The translations under genes and the position numbers were made by a program. A stretch of DNA of 57,636 nt from Vicinamibacteria bacterium (GTDB lineage Bacteria; Acidobacteriota; Vicinamibacteria; Vicinamibacterales; UBA8438). Under the pieces are notes generated by a model that was not told where the DNA came from, searched no databases, and worked only from the letters and a program-made list of their open reading frames with translations. Below are positions 27,098-35,827 of the stretch, in pieces. Position 1 is the stretch's first letter. The number at the start of each line of letters is the position of its first letter. The stretch is from positions 1 through 57,636 of the forward strand of contig JAJEFC010000041.1 of assembly GCA_022820675.1 (NCBI GenBank), read 5' to 3'.

Positions 27098-27317
27098 AGA
27101 CGACGTCGCGCCGGACCTCTCGACGGACGGCTGGCCGGAGAAGTTCGCCCGAGCGACCGTTCGTCGCGGCCGACCGCCCGTCGCCAGACCGAAGGTATCG
27201 ACCACCATCCGACTCTCGCAGGACGTGATCGGTCACTTCAAGGCCGGCGGGCGCGGGTGGCAGACGCGCATCGACGAAGCGCTTCGCGACTGGATCGGCA
27301 AGCGCGGCAACGCTTGA
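27060..27317 (+). CDS. brnA: BrnA antitoxin
   Basis: An 85-residue antitoxin. The N-terminal part (DVAPDLSTDGWPEKFARATV) binds the toxin, and the C-terminal part RPKVSTTIRLSQDVIGHFK to RIDEALRDWIGK is the ribbon-helix-helix DNA-binding region by which BrnA represses its own operon. The ATG at 27060 lies inside the 3' end of brnT, the standard overlapping arrangement, with AGGAAAGCC before it. The frame is intact although the toxin is destroyed, so it can no longer be neutralising its cognate toxin. Confidence 0.88.
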   Translation: MNGNEHSTSPDSEDDVAPDLSTDGWPEKFARATVRRGRPPVARPKVSTTIRLSQDVIGHFKAGGRGWQTRIDEALRDWIGKRGNA

Positions 27318-27353
27318 GCGGCTGCCCGCGGTCGGGTCGCGGGCGGCAGCCGC
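27318..27353. terminator. Shared hairpin between convergent brnA and transporter genes
   Basis: GCGGCTGCC (27318-27326) pairs with GGCAGCCGC (27345-27353), with further G:C pairing inside. It fills the 37-base gap between the two stops and could terminate both strands. Confidence 0.55.
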
Positions 27354-27354
27354 C

Positions 27355-28626
27355 TCAGCCGACCAAGGTGATCAGGTAGAAGATCCCGGTCCCGCCCAGC
27401 AGGACGATGCCGATCCACGACAACGCCAGCATCGCCGGCCCGGGCCGGTGCTCGGGCGGCATCTCGGGGGAGGTCACGGCGCGCAGGTTCAGATAGCCCA
27501 GCACCGGACCGGTCAGGAACGCCAGCGTGGTCGCGAAGTCGATCATCGTGGTGAGGTTGCCGATGAACAGCGCCATCACGACCAGGGTCAGGGCGACCAG
27601 GGCCGCGAGGGTCCACCAGTAGAGCGGACCGCAGGGCTGCACCGGCGTGCCGGGCGAGCGCAGGACCAGGATGGAGCGCTCGATGGCGCGGGGGCCGCCG
27701 TCGAGCACCGTCATCGTCGTCGACAGCATCGTGGTCACCACCGCCACCAGCACCACGGGCCGGGTCCACGCGCCGAGGGTCGCGGCGTACAAGTCCACGA
27801 GCTGCGTCGAAAACAGCGTCCCCTGCGCCGCGAACTCCCCGCCGGACCCGAACATCACCGCGGCGCCGAGGACGACGAAGGTGAACGCGAGCACCGCCGT
27901 CCCCACGTAGCCGATGAGGAAGTCCTGCCGGGCCGTCTCCACCGAGCACCGCTGCCCCGACGTCTCGTTCTTGGCCAGCGTCCACAGCGAACTCCACACC
28001 GAGATGTCGATGGCCGACGGCATCCACCCCGCCAGCGCCAGCAGGAACAGGAACGGCACTCCGGCCCCGACGAGCTCCCCCGGCCACAGCGCCACCGTCG
28101 AGAAGTCGGCGCGCGGCAGGCCGACGGCGGCGGCCAGCAGCGTGGACACCGCCATCAGCAGCACGACGACCTTGATCGACAGGTCGAGCCCGCGGAACCG
28201 GCCCCACCACAGCAGCGCGCAGCCCGGCGCCATGACCGCGGCCGCGAGCAGCGCCAGCGGCCAGTCGACGCCGAGCGCGAACCCCACCAGGTAGGCGGTG
28301 AACATGACCACCGTGGCCTGGATGACGCCGCCGGTCAGCACCGTGATGACCAGGTACAGCCACAGCGCCCACCGGCCCGTGCGCGCGTACCCCTCGACCA
28401 GGCTCTGCCCGGTGGCCGCCGCGTAGCGCGGGCCGTACTCGAAGAACGGGTACTTGAGGACGAGGGCGATCAGAATGACCCCGGCCAGCCCGAAGCCGGC
28501 CGACGCCCCGGCCCGCGTCGACTGCACGAGGTGGGACACGCCGATGGCGGTCGCCGCCCACAGGATGCCGGGGCCGAACGCGGCCCACAGGGGGCTGCGG
28601 GCGCTGGAGTCGGATGGGTTCGACAT
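27355..28626 (-). CDS. Nramp-related membrane transporter lacking the canonical metal motif
   Basis: A 423-residue integral membrane protein with about 11 hydrophobic segments. The opening FGPGILWAATAIGVSHLVQS aligns with the first helix of Nramp divalent-metal transporters, but the DPGN metal-binding motif is replaced by IGVSH, and the helix-6 M-P-H motif is represented by GWMPSAIDIS. It may be an Nramp-like transporter with different or lost metal specificity. The remainder (VVMFTAYLVGFALGVDWPLA, LFIGNLTTMIDFATTLAFLTGP) supports a LeuT-like fold. The start at 28626 lacks an obvious ribosome site. It converges with brnA and looks monocistronic. Confidence 0.7.
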   Translation of the reverse strand: MSNPSDSSARSPLWAAFGPGILWAATAIGVSHLVQSTRAGASAGFGLAGVILIALVLKYPFFEYGPRYAAATGQSLVEGYARTGRWALWLYLVITVLTGGVIQATVVMFTAYLVGFALGVDWPLALLAAAVMAPGCALLWWGRFRGLDLSIKVVVLLMAVSTLLAAAVGLPRADFSTVALWPGELVGAGVPFLFLLALAGWMPSAIDISVWSSLWTLAKNETSGQRCSVETARQDFLIGYVGTAVLAFTFVVLGAAVMFGSGGEFAAQGTLFSTQLVDLYAATLGAWTRPVVLVAVVTTMLSTTMTVLDGGPRAIERSILVLRSPGTPVQPCGPLYWWTLAALVALTLVVMALFIGNLTTMIDFATTLAFLTGPVLGYLNLRAVTSPEMPPEHRPGPAMLALSWIGIVLLGGTGIFYLITLVG

Positions 28627-28742
28627 GGCTGGCGAAGATGATACACGCCGTCCAGCATTGCGCGGATACCGGACGAACGCCGCCCCGCCTCCATCGCGGT
28701 GATATGGTGTTCGGCGCGTTCGTATCAGGCTGCGGAGTCACC

Positions 28743-28979
28743 ATGGTACGACTGACCATCACGCTCTCGGACGAGCATCATCGGGCGCTCAAGGAGACGG
28801 CGGCCCGCCGCAACACGACGATCCGTCGGATCATCGAGGAGAGTCTCGACCTCTACGGCGTCAAGACCACGGAGAGTGCGGCGGCGCTCGTCATCGCCGC
28901 CGCCGAGCGATCCGGGCTGAGCGACGATGACGCGATGGCGCTCGCGGTCGAAGAGACGCGGGCCGAGCGCTGCAGGTGA
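28743..28979 (+). CDS. Orphan ribbon-helix-helix antitoxin (VapB-like)
   Basis: A 78-residue protein. MVRLTITLSDEHHRALKETA and RRNTTIRRIIEESLDLYG form a ribbon-helix-helix DNA-binding domain, and the acidic tail (LSDDDAMALAVEETRAER) is the typical toxin-binding part of a VapB-type antitoxin. A PIN-domain toxin would normally overlap the stop, but the following DNA belongs to the opposite-strand gene ending at 29001 and has no PIN motif. It may therefore be a solitary regulator or the surviving half of a module. Confidence 0.7.
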   Translation: MVRLTITLSDEHHRALKETAARRNTTIRRIIEESLDLYGVKTTESAAALVIAAAERSGLSDDDAMALAVEETRAERCR

Positions 28980-29000
28980 AGCGACGGCGGCGGCGAACGC

Positions 29001-29942
29001 CTATGGCCGCACGTCGAAGCGGTCCACCAACCCGTGCCGTCCGGCACCAGGGTCGAACTCGCGCTGAACGTCGTCGCGATCTCCTCGTCCGAGGCGTGTC
29101 CAGGTTGTGAAGTCAAGTGTGTCTCGGGAAACGTCGAAACCGTTCGGCAACGAAATCCCGACCACGTTGCTGATCAGGTAGCGGTCGTGAAAGCGTCTCC
29201 AGATGAACACCTCGGCATGCAACCCGGCGACCCGTAGCAGACCGCCGAGCGTATCACGAAACCTGCGCTGGAAGTACGTGGGGTCTTCTGTCAACGGCCA
29301 CCTCGATCCCTCGTGGCAGACGCGATGAATCTCGATCCTCGGCGCCGGCGCCCTGTGCCCCGCCCGCTCCAAGAGCGTCCCGAAGGAACCGTATTGCGGC
29401 TTCCGGGGATCCAAGTACGGATCGATGAACATGAGGGAGTTGGAGAATCTCAGCACCAGATCGAGATGCTGCTCGTAGTCGGCGAGTGCGCGCTTCACCC
29501 GCACGGATGGGCTGCGGGACACCCACCACCGCGCGCTCGAAAGCCGGTCAATTCTCGCGACCCGCCGTTCATTGGCGTACGCCTCCTTGACGGAGCTGGT
29601 AGTGATGACGCCGCCCTGGAACGGCCGCTCGACATCCGTCGCCAGCGCTTCCGCACACCAGGCTCGATCGTCTGCTGGGGGGTCTGGCAACGCAGGTTCG
29701 AAGCGCAGGAGTCGCCCCTGCGTCTTCATCTTCTTGAGCAGTTCCCGCCCCCTCCGATGCCATGGTCGAGGGCCAGAACGGAGGAAATCGCTCCACGCTC
29801 CGTCACGGAGGTCTCGCACCAGTCCCTCGGTGAGCATCGCTTCGCGAATCGTGCCGAGGCGCGCCTCGCACTCTTCCTCTGTCGAGTACGAGGTGATGTC
29901 GAACACGTCCGGGGTGATGGCGTAGTCGGCCAGCAGCGCCAT
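29001..29942 (-). CDS. Putative PLD-like effector coupled to the DUF3696 ATPase
   Basis: A 313-residue cytoplasmic protein of no family I can name with certainty. The N-terminal half (ADYAITPDVFDITSYSTEEE) is mixed alpha/beta. The C-terminal half has LMFIDPYLDPRKPQYG (about residues 170-185) and RFHDRYLISNVVGISLPNGF with H252 and R254. This resembles the HxK/HxR-type half-site of phospholipase D-like nucleases and of MIT_C-like PLD folds. The ATG overlaps the ATPase stop by one base (TGATG), so the two are made together. A nuclease or NTP-dependent effector role in defence is inferred from this coupling and from the accessory neighbourhood. Confidence 0.55.
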   Translation of the reverse strand: MALLADYAITPDVFDITSYSTEEECEARLGTIREAMLTEGLVRDLRDGAWSDFLRSGPRPWHRRGRELLKKMKTQGRLLRFEPALPDPPADDRAWCAEALATDVERPFQGGVITTSSVKEAYANERRVARIDRLSSARWWVSRSPSVRVKRALADYEQHLDLVLRFSNSLMFIDPYLDPRKPQYGSFGTLLERAGHRAPAPRIEIHRVCHEGSRWPLTEDPTYFQRRFRDTLGGLLRVAGLHAEVFIWRRFHDRYLISNVVGISLPNGFDVSRDTLDFTTWTRLGRGDRDDVQREFDPGAGRHGLVDRFDVRP

Positions 29943-31525
29943 CAGAAGATCTCCCGCAGGTCTTCCTCGAAGAAACCGCCCGGCCACGCCTTCACCAGCT
30001 CTCCGCGTTCGTTGAGGGGCATCTCTCGAATCACCGTTTGCCCGTCGTGATGTTCGACGAACAGCACGTTGACGTCTTGGGGGCTCAGCCCAGGACCACC
30101 GTCAGGCAACGTTCCCGCACTGGTTTCCCGCATGCGTCTCATGATACGCAGGAGCAAGTGCTCGCTATGGGTCTCGAGTAGGAAAATCCCGCCCCGCTCG
30201 ACTCGGTGCGCGAAAAGATCGCCGAGCTCGACCTGCAGCCGGGGATGGACGTGGAGCTCGGGCTGCTCAATGGCGGTAATGCCTGGCCGGTTTGGATCCA
30301 AAGCCGCAACGATAACTGGCAGGATCTGGGAAATGCCGGTACCAACGTCGGACATTCCCGCGGATCTACCGACCCACGTGTTCACGACATGGACGATACG
30401 TCGCACATTTCGCTCCGCTACGTCCGTCCCGAGTACGCCCGTACCGAGGTTGACCTTGTACGCAATGGAGTTCGGCACTGCGTCCCCGCAGCCCGACGAA
30501 CCAGGAGTGTTCCCCTGCGGTACCTCGGCCAGCCGCTCTTGGGAGGACTCGGCGTTCGTCAGAACACCATGTTCGAAGCTCAGCCATCCAACCAAGTCGT
30601 CTTCGGGAAGGTCGGGAGGTTGGAGCTGGTCCACGCGCAGTGCATAGCCCGTGGCCAGCCGATCATCTCGCGACAACCAGTCGCTCACGCTACGAACCAG
30701 TTCGTCACCGCCCTCGCTGGCATGGTCGTTCAGCAGATGCCATGCTGCGGATCCATCCGCCCATCGCCCGAGCGCTGGCGTGGCCTGCCCTGCGACGGTG
30801 TACGGATGCCGATTACGCAGTGGGCCGACGTACCGAAGCTGACTCAACTCGTCGCGAACCAAGCGCCCGAATCCGGCCAGCAGTGCCTTCGCGTACTCAG
30901 CGAACGGATGCCCGGAGTTCACCAAAAGGTCTGCAGCCGCTCCCCCCGCGCGTGAGATGCAACCGAGGATCTGTCCGTCGACACCGACCTCGCAGTCGCG
31001 GACGACTGGCGCCTTCCTGTCGTCCGACCAGACGACACTCAGCACTAACCACCCCTCATGTAGACCGCTCAAGACCCCGCGATTCCATGGGGGCGGCGCC
31101 AGCGCCTCGTCTGCATCCGCCAGATATGGTACCGACCGACCACGAAGGTTGAGCTCAAAGCTAAGTCGCACTTCCCGGTTGCGGGCGTAGGCATGAACGA
31201 AGCGGTGAAAGCCGCCGAGGTTGATCTGCTCGCCACCCAGACGGGTCTCGCGAGCATCAACGTTGCCACGACTCAGAATCTCGTGCGCGTAGCACAATGC
31301 GTGCAGTACCGTGCTCTTGCCAGCGCTGTTGGGCCCGAACAGCAGCGTGATAGGCCGGAGGTCAATTCGAACCGGGCGGCCGATCCCCTTGAAGTTCTCG
31401 ATCTCGACCGCGGTGATCAGCGGCGCTTCCCGCCCGGGCCGTGACCCCTGGGACCGTTGGCCGCCAGCGGAAGCCAGTCTCTCGGAACGACGCGGCGATT
31501 CGTCTGTGGTCATGATAGCTGCCAT
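29942..31525 (-). CDS. AAA ATPase with DUF3696 C-terminus (OLD/SMC-like)
   Basis: A 527-residue ATPase. ITAVEIENFKGIGRPVRIDL leads into Walker A GPNSAGKST (residues 64-72). The ABC-like signature region is MSDVGTGISQILPVI, Walker B is GITAIEQPELHVHP (E420) and the H-loop is LLETHSEHLLLRIMRR. The end KAWPGGFFEEDLREIF is the DUF3696 signature. Such stand-alone ATPases usually drive a partner nuclease or toxin and many belong to phage-defence systems. No TOPRIM domain follows, so it is not a Gabija GajA. It begins at 31525 or at a second ATG four codons on; neither has a clear ribosome site. The partner gene overlaps its stop. Confidence 0.85.
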   Translation of the reverse strand: MAAIMTTDESPRRSERLASAGGQRSQGSRPGREAPLITAVEIENFKGIGRPVRIDLRPITLLFGPNSAGKSTVLHALCYAHEILSRGNVDARETRLGGEQINLGGFHRFVHAYARNREVRLSFELNLRGRSVPYLADADEALAPPPWNRGVLSGLHEGWLVLSVVWSDDRKAPVVRDCEVGVDGQILGCISRAGGAAADLLVNSGHPFAEYAKALLAGFGRLVRDELSQLRYVGPLRNRHPYTVAGQATPALGRWADGSAAWHLLNDHASEGGDELVRSVSDWLSRDDRLATGYALRVDQLQPPDLPEDDLVGWLSFEHGVLTNAESSQERLAEVPQGNTPGSSGCGDAVPNSIAYKVNLGTGVLGTDVAERNVRRIVHVVNTWVGRSAGMSDVGTGISQILPVIVAALDPNRPGITAIEQPELHVHPRLQVELGDLFAHRVERGGIFLLETHSEHLLLRIMRRMRETSAGTLPDGGPGLSPQDVNVLFVEHHDGQTVIREMPLNERGELVKAWPGGFFEEDLREIF

Positions 31526-31653
31526 AGAGCGAGTTCAAGCAAAGTGTGTGCCAACATCTGCGCGAACCCTCGCTCCATTGGTCGCCGGGGCATCCGATGC
31601 CCCCCGCTCGCCGTCTCCTCCACCCGGCCGCCTGGCCGCACTGACGGCCCACG

Positions 31654-31935
31654 TCATCGGTGCTCGGCGCCCGGCCGCATCATCCCATATCGGCGCAGCC
31701 AGTTGCTGAGCGTCTGGTAGCTCGCCAACCCGGTCAGCTTCGCCGCCCGCGCCCTATTGCCACCCGCGCCCTCAAGCGCGAGCCCCAGGCAGTGACGGGC
31801 CAGGTCGGCCATCAGCGCAGGCAGCCTCAGCCGTCGCCCAGCCGCCAGCCGAGGAGGTCGGTGGATGGGTCCGTCACCGTCCGGAGCAACTCTTCCTGCA
31901 CGTCCTCCGCGTCGACGACGGCCTGTGGCGTCCGG
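31654..31935 (-). pseudogene. Fragment of a Fis-type/sigma-54-family regulator, frameshifted
   Basis: Two frames together read TPQAVVDAEDVQEELLRTVT and TDLLGWRLGDG, then after a one-base deletion near 31828 LRLPALMADLARHCLGLALE and GGNRARAAKLTGLASYQTLS followed by NWLRRYGM. That is the C-terminal Fis-like helix-turn-helix found in sigma-54-dependent regulators. The AAA+ and sensory parts are absent. It lies between a damaged antitoxin and the ATPase operon, so it is probably debris of a former regulated operon. Confidence 0.6.
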
Positions 31936-31967
31936 TGTCGTCGCCAGCTCGGACGGAACGCAGCTCA

Positions 31968-32224
31968 TCAATCAGAAGGCCCGAGACCGACCTCGCGGGG
32001 GAACGACCGATCACGGTCGATCTCCAGCCGGACGCCCGCCAAGGGAGAGGCGCTCAGGAACTCAACCAGCGAGCGCTTGCGTCCGGTCAGCCGATCGTAC
32101 GTTCTCGTGGAGAGAACGACCGACGTCGGTCGCCCGCGCACGGTGACGACTTGAGGAGCGTCTTCGGCTTCGCGCAGCAACTCGCTGAAGCGCGCCTTGG
32201 CTTGCTCTACCCCCAGCGGCGCAT
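31968..32224 (-). pseudogene. Phd/YefM-type antitoxin with a frameshift near its start
   Basis: ATG at 32224 with GGAG upstream reads MRRWG and then a stop. Adding one G in the run of five (around 32210) would give MRRWGVEQAKARFSELLREA followed by EDAPQVVTVRGRPTSVVLST and RTYDRLTG, a full Phd/YefM antitoxin. The rest (VEFLSASPLAGVRLEIDRDR) is intact. No toxin gene follows. A sequencing error in the G run would restore the gene, so decay is probable but not certain. Confidence 0.65.
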
Positions 32225-32293
32225 CACATCTCCGTCGGCTACGGAGCTACCAGACCCCTCACGAGCCGTCTGCTCCGGTACGGACGCCCGGCG

Positions 32294-33328
32294 CTACCCC
32301 TCGGCCGCCATCGGCTCGTCGCGGCCGACGACGCGGGTCGCGGGGCCGAGGATCAGCGGGTCGGGGCGCGTCACCACCTCGAGGTTCTTGTCGGGGTAGG
32401 GGACGTTCGAGAGAAAGTGCAGCAGGCAGGCGACGCGGGCGCGCTTCTTGTCGTCGGACTTGATGACCGTCCACGGGGCGTCGGCGGTGTCGGTGTAGAA
32501 GAACATCGCCTCCTTGGCCTCGGTGTAGCCGTCCCACTTGTCGAGCGAGGCGAGGTCGACGGGCGAGATCTTCCACTGCTTGAGGGGGTCGTTCTGCCGG
32601 CTGCCGAAGCGACGCGCCTGCTCCTCCTGCGAGACCGAGAACCAGTACTTGAAGAGGCGGATGCCGCTGTTGACGAGCATGCGCTCGAGCTCGGGGCACT
32701 GGCGCATGAACTCGAGGTACTCGGCGCCGGTGCAGAAGCCCATCACCCGCTCGACCCCGGCGCGGTTGTACCACGAGCGGTCGAAGAGGACGATCTCGCC
32801 CGCCGCCGGCAGGTGCTCGATGTAGCGCTGGAAGTACCACTGGCCGCGCTCGCGCTCGGTGGGCTTCTCGAGGGCCACGACGCGGGCGCCGCGGGGGTTC
32901 AGGTGCTCCATGAACCGCTTGATGGTGCCGCCCTTGCCGGCCGCGTCGCGGCCCTCGAAGAGGACGACGATGCGGGTGCCCGACTCCTTGACCCACCGCT
33001 GCACCTTCAGCAGCTCGGCCTGCAGGGCGGCCTTGCGCCGCTCGTAGGCTCCGCGCTTCATGCGGTCCGAGTAGGGATAGACGCCCTCCTTGAAGACGCG
33101 CCGGATGACGTCGGGGTCGTGGGCCGGGCGTACCCCGGCCGCGTCGACCGGAATCGCGTCCGCGGCCGGCGCGTCGACCGTAGCGGCCCCGCCGCCTTGC
33201 GCGCGGGGCATGCTCGCCTTCGTCTTGCCCTTGGCCTTCTTGACCCTCTTGGCCTTCTTCGCCTTCTTTGCCGCTGCCTTGCCGGCGGCGGCTCGCACGG
33301 ATTGCCGCGGGCTGGTTTCCTCTGTCAT
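32294..33328 (-). CDS. ppk2: Polyphosphate kinase 2 family protein
   Basis: A 344-residue enzyme transferring phosphate between polyphosphate and nucleotides. The first 45 residues are lysine/alanine-rich (AKKAKKAKRVKKAKGK), a non-conserved extension. The catalytic core shows Walker A GRDAAGKGGT (residues 126-135), the lid EKPTERERGQWYFQRYIEHL and Walker B FDRSWYNRAGVERVMGF. These are diagnostic of PPK2 and resemble the class I group that makes NTPs or polyphosphate. The C-terminal RARVACLLHFLSNVPYPD also fits. The protein is cytoplasmic. No strong ribosome site is seen at the ATG. Single gene, unrelated to its neighbours. Confidence 0.93.
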   Translation of the reverse strand: MTEETSPRQSVRAAAGKAAAKKAKKAKRVKKAKGKTKASMPRAQGGGAATVDAPAADAIPVDAAGVRPAHDPDVIRRVFKEGVYPYSDRMKRGAYERRKAALQAELLKVQRWVKESGTRIVVLFEGRDAAGKGGTIKRFMEHLNPRGARVVALEKPTERERGQWYFQRYIEHLPAAGEIVLFDRSWYNRAGVERVMGFCTGAEYLEFMRQCPELERMLVNSGIRLFKYWFSVSQEEQARRFGSRQNDPLKQWKISPVDLASLDKWDGYTEAKEAMFFYTDTADAPWTVIKSDDKKRARVACLLHFLSNVPYPDKNLEVVTRPDPLILGPATRVVGRDEPMAAEG

Positions 33329-33455
33329 GACGATGATGGATGTGGGCTTCGCGGCCGCGGCGTAGCGGGGCCCGCGGCTCCCTTCCCGGAACGCCTGGAA
33401 CAGGGCAACGTGATTCTCGCCGGCATCCCTGCCCGTCGCGCCCCGTCGGCCGGCG

Positions 33456-34427
33456 TCACTGGGTGCCCGCGCGCGCCGCCGCCTCCTCGAGCCGCGCGTT
33501 CCGGAGGATGTTGGCGAGTCCGTAGTTCCCCTCGTGGCAGGCGTACTCGTACATCGCCTGATCGGTCTTCTTCAGCGGGAACATCACGGTCCAGGGCGCC
33601 ACCCAAGTGGACGGATCGTCGGCGGTGATCTCGTAGCGAACGGTGTCGGGCCCCACCCGGGTGAAGCGCTCGATCACGCGCACCGCGCCGGTCGAGCCCC
33701 TGAACCCGGCGCCGTCCCGGTAGTGCGTGGACTCGACGACCAGCGTGTCGCCCTCCCACCGCCCGCGCGCCTCGCCGTGCCACTGGGGAAGGCCGGCCCG
33801 GGGCCGCCCGTCGAGGGGCACGATGCGCGCGTCGTGGATCATCTCGGAAACGATGACGACCTGGTCCGGGGTCTGCAGGATCTGGTAGTTGTTGTTGTAG
33901 GCGCCCGGCAGCCGCGGCGTCCCGAAGCTGAGGCACCGCTCGGTGTTCCCGCGGTAGTCGGCCCCGTCGGCGGGATGCGCGCGCCGGCGGGCCGACCGCT
34001 CGGCGTTGCGTCGCCGAGCCTCGTCGGTCAGGGCTGGAACGCGCCCGTCCGGCGGATCGACGACGAGCGACGTGCGCAGGTCCTCGGTCAGCTCCTTGCC
34101 GTAGTCGAGCCACCACTTCGCGTGCACGCTGGGGGCGCGGTCGTAGTCGGCCTGCTCCTCGAGCGTGCGGGCGGTGAAGGCGGCGGCCTCCTCCTCGCTC
34201 ATCACCGCCTTGCCCGCGAACTCGCGGGGGCGCTCGAGCGGCGTCATCGTGCGGTAGTCCCAGACCCCCTGCAGATCCGGGGCGCCCCAGCCGGTGCGGG
34301 GAACCTGCCACGGCTCGTCCGCGCCGACGCCGGCGCCGGCCTGGGCGGCCGCCCCCGGCGCCGAGAGCGCGCAGACGACCAACACCGCCGCGATCCGAAA
34401 GCCGAAGACCAGAGCGCTCCTGCCCAT
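33456..34427 (-). CDS. Exported protein of the expanded uncharacterised family (paralog B)
   Basis: A 323-residue exported protein (signal FRIAAVLVVCALSAPGAAA; start follows GGAGAAG). Shared family elements: PRTGWGAPDLQGVWDYRTMT, VMSEEEAAAFTARTLEEQAD, VDPPDGRVPALTDEAR, ERCLSFGTPRLPGAYNNNYQ, ARGRWEGDTLVVESTHYRDG, the RYEITADDPSTWVAPWTVMF strand and MYEYACHEGNYGLANILRNA. The two conserved cysteines are present. It stands alone. Function unknown; see the paralogs at 24449, 25681 and 39630. Confidence 0.75.
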   Translation of the reverse strand: MGRSALVFGFRIAAVLVVCALSAPGAAAQAGAGVGADEPWQVPRTGWGAPDLQGVWDYRTMTPLERPREFAGKAVMSEEEAAAFTARTLEEQADYDRAPSVHAKWWLDYGKELTEDLRTSLVVDPPDGRVPALTDEARRRNAERSARRRAHPADGADYRGNTERCLSFGTPRLPGAYNNNYQILQTPDQVVIVSEMIHDARIVPLDGRPRAGLPQWHGEARGRWEGDTLVVESTHYRDGAGFRGSTGAVRVIERFTRVGPDTVRYEITADDPSTWVAPWTVMFPLKKTDQAMYEYACHEGNYGLANILRNARLEEAAARAGTQ

Positions 34428-35068
34428 GTCGCTTCTCCATGCCGCCAACAAGACCGGTCCGCGCGCCCGCCGTTCCGCGGTCCGCGGGCGAAGGACGACC
34501 GGCCCGGCCGCATTCCGGCGGGGCCATCGCGTGCACGATAGCACTCCGGGTCGCCCGGAGTCCACGCGTCGACGGGGGCGCGACAAGAGAACGAGACGCC
34601 CGCCGAGACCGACACGGAAGTTCCGACAGTGCCCGGGGAACGCTCTCGAGAATCTGCCGCACGCGCCGCATCGGCGGCCCCGGTCCGCGCCCGACACCGA
34701 CTCGGAGGCTGGAACCTGACGGTGCTCGGGGGCGCCCATTCCATGAACCCGTCGCGCACGCCGCACCGGCGGCCCGGTCCGATTACTCCCCCGCGCCGCA
34801 AACGGCGGACCGCCCGCCGGGAACGCGCGGCGCTGGTGCGTAGCGGCTCGGGCCGCTGCAGCCTCCCCGGACGGCCATGCGGCAGCACACCGCGGCAGCC
34901 GGGAGCCGGCTCGGAAGGCCGGAGCGAGACGAGACGAATGCGGGACCCCGCCTCGCTCGGGGCGACCGGAAAACGGCCCCGTCCGAACCGCCCCCCCGCT
35001 TGAACGGCGCGTGGTCGATCGCCATAATCCCGTGCATCCGTATCGCCGTGCGTCCCAGGGAGAACCAC
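34428..35068. other. Long divergent intergenic region
   Basis: About 640 bases between divergent genes. A phrase like CGGCGGCCCGGTCCG recurs (around 34672 and 34769), hinting at a decayed repeat. I see no gene, RNA or convincing promoter. Confidence 0.4.
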
Positions 35069-35569
35069 ATGTCCAGAGCCGCCTCCGCCCTGCTGCTCGT
35101 CCTGCTGGCGTCCGCCGCCGGGGCCCAGGACGCCCCGCAGGCGACCGACGTCACCTCGGCCGAGATCCAGAAGTTCATCAACGCGCTGCCCCGCGACGCG
35201 GTCAGCGACCGCCCGATCCGGACCGTCGAGGTCACCGGCGACTACCGGGTCGGCGTGTACGGCGTCTTCCGCCCGCAGTCGCCGCTGGGCGGCGCGAACC
35301 TGCACCGGGTGAACACGACCGAGATCTACTACATGGTAGAAGGGGTCGGCACCCTGGTGACCGGCGGCGAGCTGATCGACCCGACCCCGGCCCCCAGCGG
35401 CACGAGCGTCCGCGGCACCGGCATCCGGGGCGGCGTGTCGCGGCGCGTCACCAAGGGCGACGTCGTCATCATCCCCGGGCACACCCCGCACTGGTGGAGC
35501 GAGCTCGAGACCGACATCGAGTACCTGATCTTCCGGCCCGACCCGGACAACCGGATACCGCTCCGCTGA
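35069..35569 (+). CDS. Exported cupin-domain protein
   Basis: A 166-residue protein with a signal peptide (MSRAASALLLVLLASAAGAQ). The single cupin barrel shows GGANLHRVNTTEIYYMVEGV (first motif with histidine and glutamate), GTLVTGGELIDPTP, and the second motif GDVVIIPGHTPHWWSE with its histidines. It probably binds a metal; whether it is an enzyme or a sensor is unclear. The start follows AGGGAGAACC. It precedes the cytochrome and PQQ dehydrogenase genes on the same strand, at a distance of 258 bases. Confidence 0.8.
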   Translation: MSRAASALLLVLLASAAGAQDAPQATDVTSAEIQKFINALPRDAVSDRPIRTVEVTGDYRVGVYGVFRPQSPLGGANLHRVNTTEIYYMVEGVGTLVTGGELIDPTPAPSGTSVRGTGIRGGVSRRVTKGDVVIIPGHTPHWWSELETDIEYLIFRPDPDNRIPLR

Positions 35570-35827
35570 CCCCGGCCGGGAGTCCGAGCCGTGTCGAAAT
35601 CCGGCGGCGACGTCCGCCGCCGCCGCCCGGGACGACGGGTCGTCGTCACCCGAGCCGCGCGATTGACAACGTCCGGCGGTACGCACAGACTGGCGTTGCT
35701 TCGGCCGGTATCGGCACTCGTCGACGTGGGAACCGGGAGCGTCGAGGTGAGCCTTCGCCCGGGACAGGCAGGCGTGCATCGCCCAACGCCGCCGGGCTCG
35801 GCCACGGATCCCCCAGGTTGAGGACGC

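Noticed and set aside
28743..29000. PIN toxin partner downstream of the orphan VapB-like gene
   Set aside because: The only following plus-strand frame is arginine-rich text antisense to the 29001 gene and has no PIN aspartates.
29001..31525. Gabija, PARIS or Septu defence system
   Set aside because: The ATPase has no TOPRIM domain and the partner shows no UvrD helicase, DUF4435 or HNH motif.
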